Counted from the first letter of the stretch, positions 36,203-46,500 are shown. The stretch: DNA of 64,000 bases from Brumimicrobium glaciale (GCF_004152935.1 NZ_SETE01000002.1:558001-622000), one strand, 5' to 3'. The notes: generated by a model not told the origin, from the sequence alone. A program made the numbers and translations.

Positions 36203-36805
36203 ATGAAAGTTGTCTTAATTATAATTGGAGTTATAGTTGCCCTTTTTATTGCAGTGCAAGTTTTCGCTATGAGTACACAAAGAAACACGGAGTCTTATCC
36301 TTTTATTGTCATTAAAAAATATGATAATTTTGAAGTGCGTGAATACGAAGCAAGTTTATTTACTTCGGTTAAACTACCTTATAAAGAATATAAAAAAGCG
36401 TCGAGTAAAGGATTTTCCATTTTGGCAGGTTATATCTTTGGCGGAAATGAAAAAAACGAGAAAATCGCCATGACTTCTCCTGTTGCCATGTCGCTTGAAG
36501 ACTCAATGACAGTAATGTTTATGGTACCAAAAGACAAAAGTAAAGAATCCCTTCCTAAGCCAAATGAGTCTCAAATTCAATTCAAAGAAGAACCTGCAAA
36601 AACTGTTGCTGCTATAACTTTTGGTGGTTGGGCAAGTGATGAAAAAATTCAGGATTATAAAAAGCAATTAACTGACGCTTTAGATGCAGAAGGAATAACT
36701 TACACAAAACATTTTTTCTTTTTGGGTTATAATCCTCCTTTTGATATGGTGAATAGAAAAAATGAAGTGATTGTTGAATTGGATTTAGGAGTTGAAAAGC
36801 CATAA
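36203..36805 (+). CDS. SOUL/HBP-family haem-binding protein
   Basis: A 200-residue protein with one N-terminal membrane helix (about 3-22) and a SOUL domain: ESYPFIVIKKYDNFEVREYE, SSKGFSILAGYIFGGNEKNE and the conserved IAMTSPVAM, ending in FFLGYNPPFDMVNRKNEVIV. Eukaryotic relatives bind haem or porphyrin; the bacterial role is unclear. It follows the lipoprotein pair by 22 bp and is likely in the same operon. Confidence 0.9.
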   Translation: MKVVLIIIGVIVALFIAVQVFAMSTQRNTESYPFIVIKKYDNFEVREYEASLFTSVKLPYKEYKKASSKGFSILAGYIFGGNEKNEKIAMTSPVAMSLEDSMTVMFMVPKDKSKESLPKPNESQIQFKEEPAKTVAAITFGGWASDEKIQDYKKQLTDALDAEGITYTKHFFFLGYNPPFDMVNRKNEVIVELDLGVEKP

Positions 36806-36960
36806 AATCTAGAATATCCGCTAAGTTTTCAAGCATATTCGAACAATTTCTATTCAAAAAAGCATTTCAATCAATCTTTAAAAATATTTTCGCATAATAA
36901 TATCTGATTTTATTGGTTATAAACGTGTACAAAAAATGTAAACGAAAACCTGCTGAAATT

Positions 36961-37722
36961 ATGAAATCGATATTATTTCTGACTGTAATCACATTCTTTT
37001 CAACTGGTATTATTGCTCAAGAAAAACTCATTCATGTTTTTGTAGCGCTTTGTGACAATGATTCTCAAGGAATTGTTCCTGTTCCAAAATCTATAGGAGA
37101 TGGCACAAAACCAAATACTAATCTTTATTGGGGAGCAGGATATGGAATGAGAAATTTCTTCGATAAAAAAACAACAGATTGGGTTTTAATCGCTGATTTA
37201 GAATCGGAAAACCCAATGATTTTAGACAGAATACTTTTCAAGCATAGAACCAAAGACATTTACCTTTTAGCAGATGCTTACAATGGACGAAACATTAAAG
37301 AATGTACCGAGAATTTCCTATTGAGTTCTAATGGACAAAGTCCCGAAACAATTACCTATCAAAACAAACAATTTGAGTTTGGAGGCGGCGCTGATTTATT
37401 TGTTTATATCGGCCACAATGGTTTAATGGATTTCGATTTGAATCCTAAATTCAAAGAAAACAAAAACCCGAAAGACGTGATGATTTTGGGTTGTTATTCC
37501 AAGTCGTATTTCAAGGAACACATCAAAAAAGCCAATGCCAATCCGGTACTTTGGACAACTCATTTAATGGCTCCAGAAGCTTACGTTCTTCATGGCGCTT
37601 TGAACGGTTATGTCATTAATGAAACTGGAGCTCAAATTGATGAAAGAGCGGCTCAGGCTTATAATACATATCAAAAATGCGGGATTAAAGGAGCACGTGG
37701 GTTGTTTACGAGTGGATTTTAG
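36961..37722 (+). CDS. Secreted protein with caspase-like (clan CD) His/Cys layout
   Basis: The protein is 253 residues from the ATG at 36961, giving a signal peptide ending near IIAQ. After strand-like HVFVALCDND come segments resembling the caspase/gingipain fold: a hydrophobic strand then histidine in LFVYIGHNG (H152), and a second strand then cysteine in VMILGCYSKSYF (C178), the usual catalytic dyad spacing. The family is not named to my knowledge. A secreted cysteine peptidase is inferred, not proven; the GHN in place of the common GHG is a difference. The gene is flanked by short gaps and may be monocistronic. Confidence 0.6.
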   Translation: MKSILFLTVITFFSTGIIAQEKLIHVFVALCDNDSQGIVPVPKSIGDGTKPNTNLYWGAGYGMRNFFDKKTTDWVLIADLESENPMILDRILFKHRTKDIYLLADAYNGRNIKECTENFLLSSNGQSPETITYQNKQFEFGGGADLFVYIGHNGLMDFDLNPKFKENKNPKDVMILGCYSKSYFKEHIKKANANPVLWTTHLMAPEAYVLHGALNGYVINETGAQIDERAAQAYNTYQKCGIKGARGLFTSGF

Positions 37723-37801
37723 GGCGGATGGTTTTGATTATAAATAATGAACAAACTCTAATTATCATTGTATCTTTAACCTTAAAATCTAATGCAAATT
37801 T

Positions 37802-38224
37802 ATGAAAGCAGAAGAATTACAAGAGACTATCCTAGAATTGTGGGGCATTGTCAAGAAACTTGAAGACAATTACAAAGAGGACAATAGAAAATTCACAGTT
37901 GATGGTCATTTATTAGGAAGTATAGGAGAGGTTTATGCAAAAGAAAAATTCAACTTGAAATTATTGGGAAATTCTGAAAAGTGTCATGATGCCATTAATG
38001 AATTAACTAATGAAAAATATCAGATTAAAATAACTCAACGCAATAAGGTTGGTTTAAGATATGAACCAGATAATCTAATTGTCATAAAAATTGAAGAAAC
38101 TGGTATACCCATCATTACTTATAACGGATGTGGAAAGCTTGTTTGGGAAAGTATAAAACATAAAAAAAGCAAGCAAAAATTTATTTCGATTAATCAATTA
38201 AAAAATTTAAAAAAGAATGTTTAA
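37802..38224 (+). CDS. DUF6998-like putative nuclease-fold protein
   Basis: A 140-residue cytosolic protein. LLGSIGEVYAKEKFNLKLLG, CHDAINE and YQIKITQRN give an E...D...QxK series like degenerate PD-(D/E)XK nucleases, as in the DUF6998 family. A restriction-like or DNA-binding role is possible; catalysis is not assured because the central acidic residue is Q. Its stop overlaps the following cytochrome gene by 8 bp, an unexpected pairing. A TATCTTTA box about 35 bp upstream may be its promoter. Confidence 0.6.
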   Translation: MKAEELQETILELWGIVKKLEDNYKEDNRKFTVDGHLLGSIGEVYAKEKFNLKLLGNSEKCHDAINELTNEKYQIKITQRNKVGLRYEPDNLIVIKIEETGIPIITYNGCGKLVWESIKHKKSKQKFISINQLKNLKKNV

Positions 38225-39146
38225 ATCAAATACAACCTTTAATATTTCACTATTCTTAATAGGAATTCTATTCATCTCCTTGAATTTCAATTCATCAACT
38301 GAGGAAATTTCCAAATACGATGAAAATTCTCCAAGAACTTTATTGGTGAAATATGGAGAGCAAGTATTTGAAAATGAAAAATGTTCTCGTTGTCATGTGC
38401 TCAATGTTGAAGATGAAAATAAAAGAAAGAAAAGTTTGGATGGTTATGGTGGATTAAAATCATCAACATTCATCGCAACACTTTTAATTAATCCTAAAGA
38501 TGTAAATCCGGGTACAAGGATGCCTTCATTCAAAAAACTGTTAACTACAAATCTTGAAAAAAGTGTTTTAAGAGATGTTTTCAAAGATATAAGTATTTCA
38601 GATGCGGATTTTGAAACTGCTTGGAAAACTATAAATCAGGAAGCGAATTCATTAAAAAAAGAAATAGATAAGGAAGGCGTTTACACACATCCTATATCTG
38701 AAGCTACTGCTTTGATTGCTTTTTTGCAAAATATCCCAAGTAGTGAAGCTCAGAAAGAAATTAATCAAATTAAAAAACAGGAAGTAGATAAAGAAAATAA
38801 AGCGGAAGGTTTTTTTATTAAAAATAGCGATAGCATTGTTGAACAATTGGCCAAAAACGACAAAAACATTTCTCTTGGAAAAGAATTATACGAAAATCGA
38901 TGTGCAATGTGTCATGGCGAGAATGGAGAAGGAATGATTGGTCCAAATTTAACTGATGATTATTGGATAAATGGAGGGAGCACAAAAGATATTTCGGAAA
39001 TTATAATCAATGGTTCACCTAGAGGAATGCCAGCTTCAAAGAGTGTCCTGACTCCAATAGAAATTGGTCAAATCGTAACTTACATGATGGCTATTAAAGG
39101 TACAAATCATCCTGATGGTAAAGAGCCTCAAGGTGAGAAAGAATAA
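38217..39146 (+). CDS. Dihaem cytochrome c resembling CcoO and CcoP domains joined
   Basis: A 309-residue protein with an N-terminal membrane anchor or signal (about 8-26) and two haem motifs: CSRCH (about 56-60) and CAMCH (about 229-233). The first domain, with INPKDVNPGTRMPSFKKL and a closing ATALIAFLQ, resembles CcoO of cbb3 oxidases. The second, with GPNLTDDYWINGGSTKDI and IKGTNHPDGKEPQGE, resembles the C-terminal part of CcoP. Both would face the periplasm. No cbb3 catalytic subunit is in the window, so the electron partner is unknown. It overlaps the putative nuclease gene by 8 bp. Confidence 0.85.
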   Translation: MFKSNTTFNISLFLIGILFISLNFNSSTEEISKYDENSPRTLLVKYGEQVFENEKCSRCHVLNVEDENKRKKSLDGYGGLKSSTFIATLLINPKDVNPGTRMPSFKKLLTTNLEKSVLRDVFKDISISDADFETAWKTINQEANSLKKEIDKEGVYTHPISEATALIAFLQNIPSSEAQKEINQIKKQEVDKENKAEGFFIKNSDSIVEQLAKNDKNISLGKELYENRCAMCHGENGEGMIGPNLTDDYWINGGSTKDISEIIINGSPRGMPASKSVLTPIEIGQIVTYMMAIKGTNHPDGKEPQGEKE

Positions 39147-39224
39147 AATCTTATAAGAAAACAAAAGCCTCTATTCCACTGAAATTTATTCTAAATTAGC
39201 ACATTAATTTTCAATTTTGATAAA

Positions 39225-40118
39225 ATGAATAAACTAATAAAACCATTTCTTTTATTATTCCTTTTTGGAAGCTTTCAAAGTTTCAGTCAAGAAAGAGATA
39301 GTTTATCAGAAACGCAACTTCCGAAAGAAATTTACACTACATTTTCTTTTGGATTAACGAATCCTATTTACCGAGATTTTGCCACTTCTCCCCTATTTTA
39401 TAGCGGAATTGGAATTGAATTGAATTCAGCTCGATTGATGCGTTCAGAAAAACGAGAAAGTTTATTTGAAGTAGGACTTGGAATTAGTGCTCAAACTGCA
39501 CGCGTTCCAAAAAGTGATTTCATTCAACCGGGAAGCTTTGCAGGTTATGGAAAGTTTCAAATATTCTACCAAGAATTATGGAAAATTGAAGCGCTTTCGG
39601 ACATTAAATACAACACGAAAGTTGGAGGAGCAATTGTGAGTACTCAAAATGTGAGGGCTAATCCTGATTTACAAAACAATACTATGGGTTTGGAAAATAT
39701 TTCAAATTTAATGGCATCAGCGCAATGGTCACTTGATGTTTCTAGAACAGAAACTAAGCAATTGAATCTTTGGTTCTGGAAACCCACTTTAAAACCTGTA
39801 AAAAGAGATTTAAGAATCTTACTTAATGTTGGTCTTTTGAATTTCAATTATCGTCCTGGCTATGCTTATTCCTATGATAGTGAATTAAATGGAATGGAAA
39901 CCAATCCTGTTGAATGGGCTTTTGAAAATTATAAATGGTCACTGAATGGTTGGAGATTAAAAACACAAGTAGAATACATCAAATATCTTCCGAATGGGAA
40001 TGCCACAAGCTTATCCTACGTTTGGGAAGCAGCGCATGCTCCAGGGAAATTTGAGGACTTTCAAATGGCGAGTCACCAGCTTAAATACACAATTTATTTT
40101 CACGCTAAAACAAAATAA
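39225..40118 (+). CDS. Hypothetical secreted or outer membrane beta protein
   Basis: A 297-residue protein with signal peptide (cut near SFSQ, about 21). The mature part has alternating hydrophobic strands and aromatic residues (RRVLNVGLLNFNYRPG-like), consistent with an outer membrane barrel, but no named family is recognised. It lies 3 bp upstream of the S41 peptidase gene and is co-transcribed with it. Confidence 0.65.
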   Translation: MNKLIKPFLLLFLFGSFQSFSQERDSLSETQLPKEIYTTFSFGLTNPIYRDFATSPLFYSGIGIELNSARLMRSEKRESLFEVGLGISAQTARVPKSDFIQPGSFAGYGKFQIFYQELWKIEALSDIKYNTKVGGAIVSTQNVRANPDLQNNTMGLENISNLMASAQWSLDVSRTETKQLNLWFWKPTLKPVKRDLRILLNVGLLNFNYRPGYAYSYDSELNGMETNPVEWAFENYKWSLNGWRLKTQVEYIKYLPNGNATSLSYVWEAAHAPGKFEDFQMASHQLKYTIYFHAKTK

Positions 40119-40121
40119 ATC

Positions 40122-41117
40122 ATGAAACATTTACTTTTAATATTATCGGTTTTACTTTTGACTTCGTGTGAGAAAGTTTTGTTCAAAAAAGATATGGGTT
40201 CAGCAAATCCGTTAGATAATTTCGATTATTTATGGAATGAAGTCGATAAGAAATACAGCTACTTTGAATTGAAAAACATCGATTGGAATGAAATGCGAGA
40301 TACGTATCGTCCTATGCTGAATGAAAATTCATCAGAAGTGGAATTATTCACCGTTTTAGCTTCTATGTTAAACGAATTAAAGGATGATCACACAAATTTG
40401 ATTTCTCCTTTTAATGTTTCGGTTTATAATGTAGCACTCAATGGAGCAAAGAATTATCGTGCAAGAACAATTGATGAATTTTACCTAACAGATCCTTGGA
40501 GAACAGGAGCTTTAAAACACGACTTCTTGAGCAACGGCGAAGTTGGATATATTCGCTATGGAAGTTTTATGTCAAACTTCAGCGATGCACAAATGGACTT
40601 GGTCTTAGAAAGATATAAAGACACCAAAGGAATTATTTTAGACTTGCGTGAAAACGGTGGAGGAAGTATCTTCAATATTCCGAAATTATTGGGCAGATTT
40701 ACTCAGTCAAAAACATTGGTTGGTTATAGTATTACAAGAGATGGTGAAGCGCATGATGATTTTGGAGAGAAAGAGAATTTTTACATTACTCCGCATGGAA
40801 ATGTTCAATATTTGAAACCAGTAATCGTGTTAATTGACAGAGGTTCGTACAGCGCGACAACGTTCTTTGCTGTTGCAACAAAAGCGTTTCCAAATATCAC
40901 ACTGATTGGCGATGCAACTGGCGGTGGAGGAGGTTTACCAAATGGTGGTCAACTTCCTAATGGCTGGACTTATCGATTTAGCATAAGTCAATTACTTGAT
41001 TTGAATGGAAATAATTATGCTGAAAATGGCGTTCCAGCAGATATAAATGTGGCTTTTGATTGGAATGATTTGGAGACGGATGAAATTTTAGAGCGAGGAA
41101 TTTTGGAGATAAAATAG
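40122..41117 (+). CDS. S41-family peptidase lipoprotein
   Basis: A 331-residue protein with a lipobox (LLTSC near residue 16). The tail-specific protease-like domain has LNELKDDHTNL (about 87-97), GIILDLRENGGGSIFNI (about 168-184) and the catalytic serine segment DRGSYSATTFFAVATKAF (about 240-257), then GDATGGGGGLP. No PDZ domain is evident between the helical N-terminus and the core. It should act in the periplasm or at the outer membrane. It shares an operon with the upstream outer membrane-like protein. Confidence 0.88.
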   Translation: MKHLLLILSVLLLTSCEKVLFKKDMGSANPLDNFDYLWNEVDKKYSYFELKNIDWNEMRDTYRPMLNENSSEVELFTVLASMLNELKDDHTNLISPFNVSVYNVALNGAKNYRARTIDEFYLTDPWRTGALKHDFLSNGEVGYIRYGSFMSNFSDAQMDLVLERYKDTKGIILDLRENGGGSIFNIPKLLGRFTQSKTLVGYSITRDGEAHDDFGEKENFYITPHGNVQYLKPVIVLIDRGSYSATTFFAVATKAFPNITLIGDATGGGGGLPNGGQLPNGWTYRFSISQLLDLNGNNYAENGVPADINVAFDWNDLETDEILERGILEIK

Positions 41118-41137
41118 AAAAACAATAAAATCGAAAA

Positions 41138-41239
41138 CATGGGGTTTTACCCCATGCGGAAATACACCATCCCGCTGGGATTTACATTGAGTGAACCCTG
41201 AAGGGGTGGTGTATTTCCGCATGGGATTTTAATCCCATG
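41138..41239. repeat. Paired two-hairpin (BIME-like) repeat next to a transposase
   Basis: Two units in inverted orientation. Each has a CATGGG...CCCATG hairpin, a linker CGGAAATACACC and a small CCC...GGG hairpin; 13 nt separate the units. The whole 102 bp folds into one long stem (21-bp arms with one mismatch). It lies 24 bp past the transposase stop codon. Confidence 0.85.
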
Positions 41240-41262
41240 ACTAAAGATTTTTTTGTTTTTTT

Positions 41263-41715
41263 TCAGTCCCAAAGATATTTTTCATCATAGTCCATATTCT
41301 CATCTTCTAAAAGTTGAATATATTCTTCTTTAAATGTTTTCTTGGAATGATGGGCATGTTGGTTTTTGATATAATTTATCACAATTGGCGCATCATTATC
41401 TCTTAAAGCAAATGCAGCATATCCCCTTTGCCAACTGAAATTCTCAAGACTTTCATCTTTCGTTTTCATCCATTTCGAAGATTTAGCTTTTACGTTTCTA
41501 AGTAAATCCATTAATGCAACCCTGCTCGATAGCTTGCATAATATATGAACGTGATCTGTATATCCACCAACAATTATGGCTTGACATCCCATTGCGTTGC
41601 ACACACCGCCAAGATAGGCATGCAATTCCTTTTCGATAGGGCCTTTTATAAACTCTTTCCTGTATTTTGTGCTAAACACGATGTGTAAGTAATTCTTAAC
41701 ATTTGATTGTCCCAT
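41263..41715 (-). CDS. IS200-type Y1 transposase (RAYT-like)
   Basis: A 150-residue HUH tyrosine transposase. KNYLHIVFSTKYRKEFIKGP opens the domain, HVH in YTDHVHILCKLS (about 56-58) is the HUH motif, and the catalytic tyrosine is in VINYIKNQ (about 120). FSWQRGYAAFAL is typical of the IS200/IS605 and REP-associated families. The gene looks intact. A paired-hairpin repeat lies directly downstream, the arrangement of RAYT genes that act on REP sequences; no second IS end was identified upstream. Confidence 0.92.
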   Translation of the reverse strand: MGQSNVKNYLHIVFSTKYRKEFIKGPIEKELHAYLGGVCNAMGCQAIIVGGYTDHVHILCKLSSRVALMDLLRNVKAKSSKWMKTKDESLENFSWQRGYAAFALRDNDAPIVINYIKNQHAHHSKKTFKEEYIQLLEDENMDYDEKYLWD

Positions 41716-41846
41716 GGTGATTTATTTTAGGTTAATTTGATGGCTATTTTCCATCTTAATTTTATGCCGTTTGATTTAGATTTTGACACGTCTCTAAATT
41801 AAGATAGAAAAACTTTTGGGATAAAAAATAAGATTTCTTTATTTTA

Positions 41847-42083
41847 TTAAGTTATTTGATTTACAGCCTCGGCAAAATCATGGTCTTTTTTAGTCACTTT
41901 CATCCCTTCATCGTGAGTGGTAACTTCAATTCTAACATTTTTGTAATCATGTAAAATGATATCAGGATGATGTTTTTGAGCTTCTGCAATTTCACCTACT
42001 TTGTTTGTAAAATCAAGAGCTTTCTTAAAATTTTCGAATTCAAATTCTTTTTTCAATTTATTGTCTTCTTCTTTCCAATTCAT
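41847..42083 (-). CDS. Pterin-4a-carbinolamine dehydratase
   Basis: The protein is 78 residues from the ATG at 42083; the frame from 42110 adds nine residues of little value. The family core [20 protein letters not shown] (about 36-55) holds the catalytic HHP, and [20 protein letters not shown] completes the fold. It recycles the pterin cofactor of aromatic amino acid hydroxylases; homologues also serve unknown roles. The gene is monocistronic and divergent from the SbcD-like gene. Confidence 0.9.
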   Translation of the reverse strand: MNWKEEDNKLKKEFEFENFKKALDFTNKVGEIAEAQKHHPDIILHDYKNVRIEVTTHDEGMKVTKKDHDFAEAVNQIT

Positions 42084-42220
42084 ATTTTTTGTATTTTTGA
42101 GTGAGTTCATAAGGTAGAGATTTCTTTTTATTTAGAAAACAGTTTAATGCCAAAATTGTATAAACCAAACAATCCTCTTATCTTCATGAATCGAAAAATC
42201 ATCACAATTAAATCAAATTT

Positions 42221-43516
42221 ATGGCACTCAAAATTCTAGTCACAGGAGATATTCATATCGGGAAGAAATCATCAAGTGTTAAGCAGGATACAGACGAAAG
42301 CGCTACGAAATCTACATGGGCGAAAATCGTTGATTATGCTATAATGAATGATGTGGCTGTTTTGGCGCTTACTGGAGATGTTGTGGATCAAGACAATCGT
42401 TATTTTGAAGCTATTGGACCTTTGCAGACCGGATTTGAGAAATTAAAGAAAGCTGGAATTGATGTTTTTATGGTTTCGGGAAATCATGATTTTGATGTAC
42501 TTTCTCAATTGGTCGACTCTAATTCTTACGAAAATGTTCATTTATTGGGGAAAAATGGAACTTGGGAAATGAAAACCTTTGCTAAGAATGGCGAATACAT
42601 TCAATTTGTGGGATGGTCATTTCCGAAAAGACACTTCAATGAAGATCCATTGATGACTTTTAATATTGAAGGAATTGATTCTAGTTTGACGACAATTGGA
42701 CTTTTGCATGGAGATGTTGATGTTCCTGACAGTAATTATGCGCCAATTGATTTGAATAATTTTTCGAATCTTCCTGTGAATGCTTGGATGTTGGGACATA
42801 TTCACAAACCTCAAATATTGAGAGCTGCTGAACCTTTGGTTTATTATCCAGGATCTCCGCATGCTTTGAGTTCGAAGGAAACGGGGATTCATGGACCAGT
42901 TTTATTGACTATACACTCTACTACTTCGATTGAAAAAATTCAGATTCCTTTATCGCCAGTGAGGTATGAAACTATCGCGATTGATATTACGGATCAAATT
43001 ACTGAAGCTGATGTTAGAAATAAATTGACTTCTACTTTATATGATGATGCAAAATCAAGAATTATGGAATTGGAGAAAGTTTCATTTTTGATTTATGACA
43101 TTCATTTAGTAGGTCAGCACAGTAAAATCAAGGAACTAGAAACTTGGGTTAAACCAATAATCGACGCTTATGATCAAGAAATTGATGCTACCGAAACCCG
43201 AATTTCGGTAAGAAAAGTGGTAATGAATGTCCGACCGAAAGTTGATAATTTAAAAGAATTGGCTTTGGAGTCTTCTCCTGCAGGAATTTTAGCGAATACA
43301 ATTATTGCTTTAAATAATGGCGAGACAACTGATTTTTCGGAGAAACTGCTTTTGCAATGGAAATCGATTCATTCAAATATTAAACAAGCTCCCGTTTATC
43401 AACCGTTGAATACTTCGGAAAGCTTCGATCTTGAAGAAAATCATAATGCAGAAAAGTATATCCTTAATGAATGTAATCGCATTCTTACAGAACTAATCGA
43501 ACAACAGAATCAATGA
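42221..43516 (+). CDS. SbcD/Mre11-like metallophosphoesterase (YhaO type)
   Basis: A 431-residue calcineurin-like phosphoesterase. Metal and catalytic motifs in order are GDIHIG (about 9), GDVVDQDN (about 53), SGNHDFD (about 87), LLHGDVD (about 161) and GHIHKPQ (about 191). The C-terminal half is the capping domain. It pairs with the next gene by ATGA overlap, as Mre11 pairs with Rad50 or YhaO with YhaN. It is a probable nuclease subunit in DNA end processing. Confidence 0.87.
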   Translation: MALKILVTGDIHIGKKSSSVKQDTDESATKSTWAKIVDYAIMNDVAVLALTGDVVDQDNRYFEAIGPLQTGFEKLKKAGIDVFMVSGNHDFDVLSQLVDSNSYENVHLLGKNGTWEMKTFAKNGEYIQFVGWSFPKRHFNEDPLMTFNIEGIDSSLTTIGLLHGDVDVPDSNYAPIDLNNFSNLPVNAWMLGHIHKPQILRAAEPLVYYPGSPHALSSKETGIHGPVLLTIHSTTSIEKIQIPLSPVRYETIAIDITDQITEADVRNKLTSTLYDDAKSRIMELEKVSFLIYDIHLVGQHSKIKELETWVKPIIDAYDQEIDATETRISVRKVVMNVRPKVDNLKELALESSPAGILANTIIALNNGETTDFSEKLLLQWKSIHSNIKQAPVYQPLNTSESFDLEENHNAEKYILNECNRILTELIEQQNQ

Positions 43517-46500
43517 AAAAATCACCTTACATATTAAAAGAGCTGTCGATTAAAAAAATGCCGGGATTTCCATCTGGCATGGAATCTTTGAATGATTTGG
43601 CCGCAAATGTGAATATCATCACTGGCCCAAATGCTTCGGGTAAAAGCTCGACTGCTCGTGCAATTCAAGAATTGATTTGGCACAACAACACCAAAGGTTT
43701 ACGCCTTCAAGGTTCTGTTAAAATTGACAATGACGCTTGGGAAATTGATATCGATTCTGGTCGAATTCGCACTGAAAGAAACGGAATAGATGAACAACTC
43801 AAAGGACTTCCATCTTTAGAAGGACACAAACGTTATTTACTAGCTTTGCACAACTTTGTGGAAGGTGATGAAAACGATTTAGCGAAGGAAATTGCTAAAC
43901 AATCGATTGGTGGATTTGATTTAGATGCTGCACAAAATGAGCTTGGTTATTCTGATAGAATTCAAAATTTAGGAGCGACAGATTTTAAGAAATTTAAAGA
44001 TTCAGAGAATAAATACAGAGCTATTCGAGAAGAACAAAAGTCTTTAAAGAGAGAAGAAGATTCGCTTGTTCAATTGAGAAGTCAAAAAGAAAAAGCTGAA
44101 ATAGCGAATAAACTGAATGAATTTTATACCAAAGTTGCTGAATACCTTGAATCGAAATTGATTTACAATCAGCTGACTGATCAAATTAATGAATTTCCAG
44201 AATCGATTACTAAATTGACTGGAAATGAACACAATCAAATTCAGGAATATGAAAAAGAAATTGAAGAATGTGTAATCAAAATTGACAAAGCTTCAGCTGA
44301 AATAGAAAAGAGTAAAAACGAATTAAAGAAGTTAACGATTTCAGCATCTGGAATTGAAGAAAAAACAATTTTAGAGATTCAAGAACGATTAGAGAAATTA
44401 GGAGATTTAGATAGAAACATTGCAGATTTCAAAAGTCAGATCATTCAAGAGAAAATAAAAGAGAAGACTGCTTTAAATAGTGTTGACGATTCAATTGATC
44501 CTTCAGAATGGAAGAATTTGAATATTCAAGATGTTACTGGATTAGACAAAATGTTACGTGATGCGCATCAAGCATTAGGAGAAAATAGATTTTTAAATTC
44601 AGAAATTGATTTACTTGAAGTAGAAGCGAAAAAGTTTCAAAAGGAAAATCTAAAATCAGAAACCTATACTTACGGAATAAAAACTTTAGCGGAATGGTTG
44701 AAAGACCCAACTGATTCAAAAGGAATTCCTCTAAAAACAGTGATTGTAATTTCTACTTCTGGAATAATCGCTGCGATTGTAACTTATTTCATTGGTTGGA
44801 TTGGAATTTTGTTGGGAATACTACTTTTTATAGCTGCGTATTTATTTGCAAAATCAGCAAATGGAAACGGCTCAAACTCTCTTGATATTCGCGAAAATGA
44901 CTTTAAAAAGTCGGGATTAAAATCACCATCAAGTTGGGATAATGAAAATGTAGCGAATCGAATTGATGAATTGATTGCTCAACTTTCTGATGGAAAAGAA
45001 TCAGAAAGAATTGGTCAAAGATTGAAGGATTGTCAATCTAAATTGAAGAATTTACAAATCAGAATGGATTCGCTCAATGCTGTTCGTCAACATTGGATAG
45101 AAAAACTACAAGCTGCTCCAGGATTTCCAGAAAGCAGTTCCAATGATTTCAGTAGTTTGTATTGGTTTTTGACTCACGTAAAAAATTGGCAGGAAGCGTT
45201 TATTCAACGAAAAGCTTTAGAAGTGAAAAGTTCCGAAGCAAAAGAACAATACGAAAACGAATTAAATAAAATCAATGCATTATTTAACAATTCTAACCTA
45301 ACTGAAACAAAGGATATAATTGAAGCCAAAGCGACTTTCTCTGAATTGAAAAAAGAAGAAATTATTCGTAGAAACGAGACGCAAATTATTCAACAGAAAG
45401 AAGAGGGTATTAATGAGCTATCAAATTTAAAAAAGAAAAGTAATGAAAGACGTTTAAGTATTTTTCAAACCATCGGAATAGATGAAAAGGACAAAGACAG
45501 TATTCAAGAATTGATTAAGCAATTAGCGGGATTTAAACTATTGGAGAAAGATTTCTATTCTTCAGAACAAGCTTTTCTGAAACTTGAAAGTCAATTACAC
45601 GCGCATTCTTTATTCAATGATTACGAAGAAGAAATTAAAGGTTTAGCAATTGATGAAGCGAAAGAAAAAGCGAATTTGAATAAAGAAATCGCCAATAAAA
45701 AAGAAGAGATTCAAAATGAAATTGTAGGAATTGAGACTTTAATTAATGACAAAAAGAAAGGTCACGAATTAGAAGATTTACTCACCGAAAAAGAAGAAGC
45801 TTTGGATGAATTACATCTACTTTATGAAAGAAATCTTGCTTCTACAACTGGAGAGTTAATTATCAGCGAATTAAAGAAAGAAACGCAAAATAAAAATCGT
45901 CCAGAAGTTTTTAAACGTGCTAATGAAATCTTTAATAAAATCACATTAGGACGTTATGAATTGAAATTAAACGAAAAAGAAGGTTCTAGTTTTGAAGCGA
46001 ATGACAAAGTGCTAAAACGCAGTTATAATTTATCTGAATTATCTACAGGAACGCGTGTTCAGCTTTTACTTTCTGTAAGATTAGCGTATGTAGAAACTGT
46101 AGAATCGGCAATCAAATTACCTTTATTAGCAGACGAACTTTTGGCAAATAGCGATGACGAACGTGCCAAAGCAATCATCGAAGCATTGATTGAAATTAGT
46201 CGAGAAGGCAGACAAGTATTTTACTTTACAGCACAAGCAGACGAAGTTGGAAAGTGGATGGCGCATTTAGCTCCAACAGATCTTGAATATAAAGTAATTC
46301 AATTGAACAGTAAAGGGAACGAAATTTATAATGCTGATCAGTTTCAACCAGAATTGAGTAATCTAATTTTTACGCAAGACATTCCAAAACCGATTGGAAA
46401 ATCACATAAAGAATATGGAGGGATTTTGGCTGTTCCTGCATTTAATTTACTAACTCAAGAAAACAGTGAACTTCATCTTTGGTATTTAATCGAAGATCTT

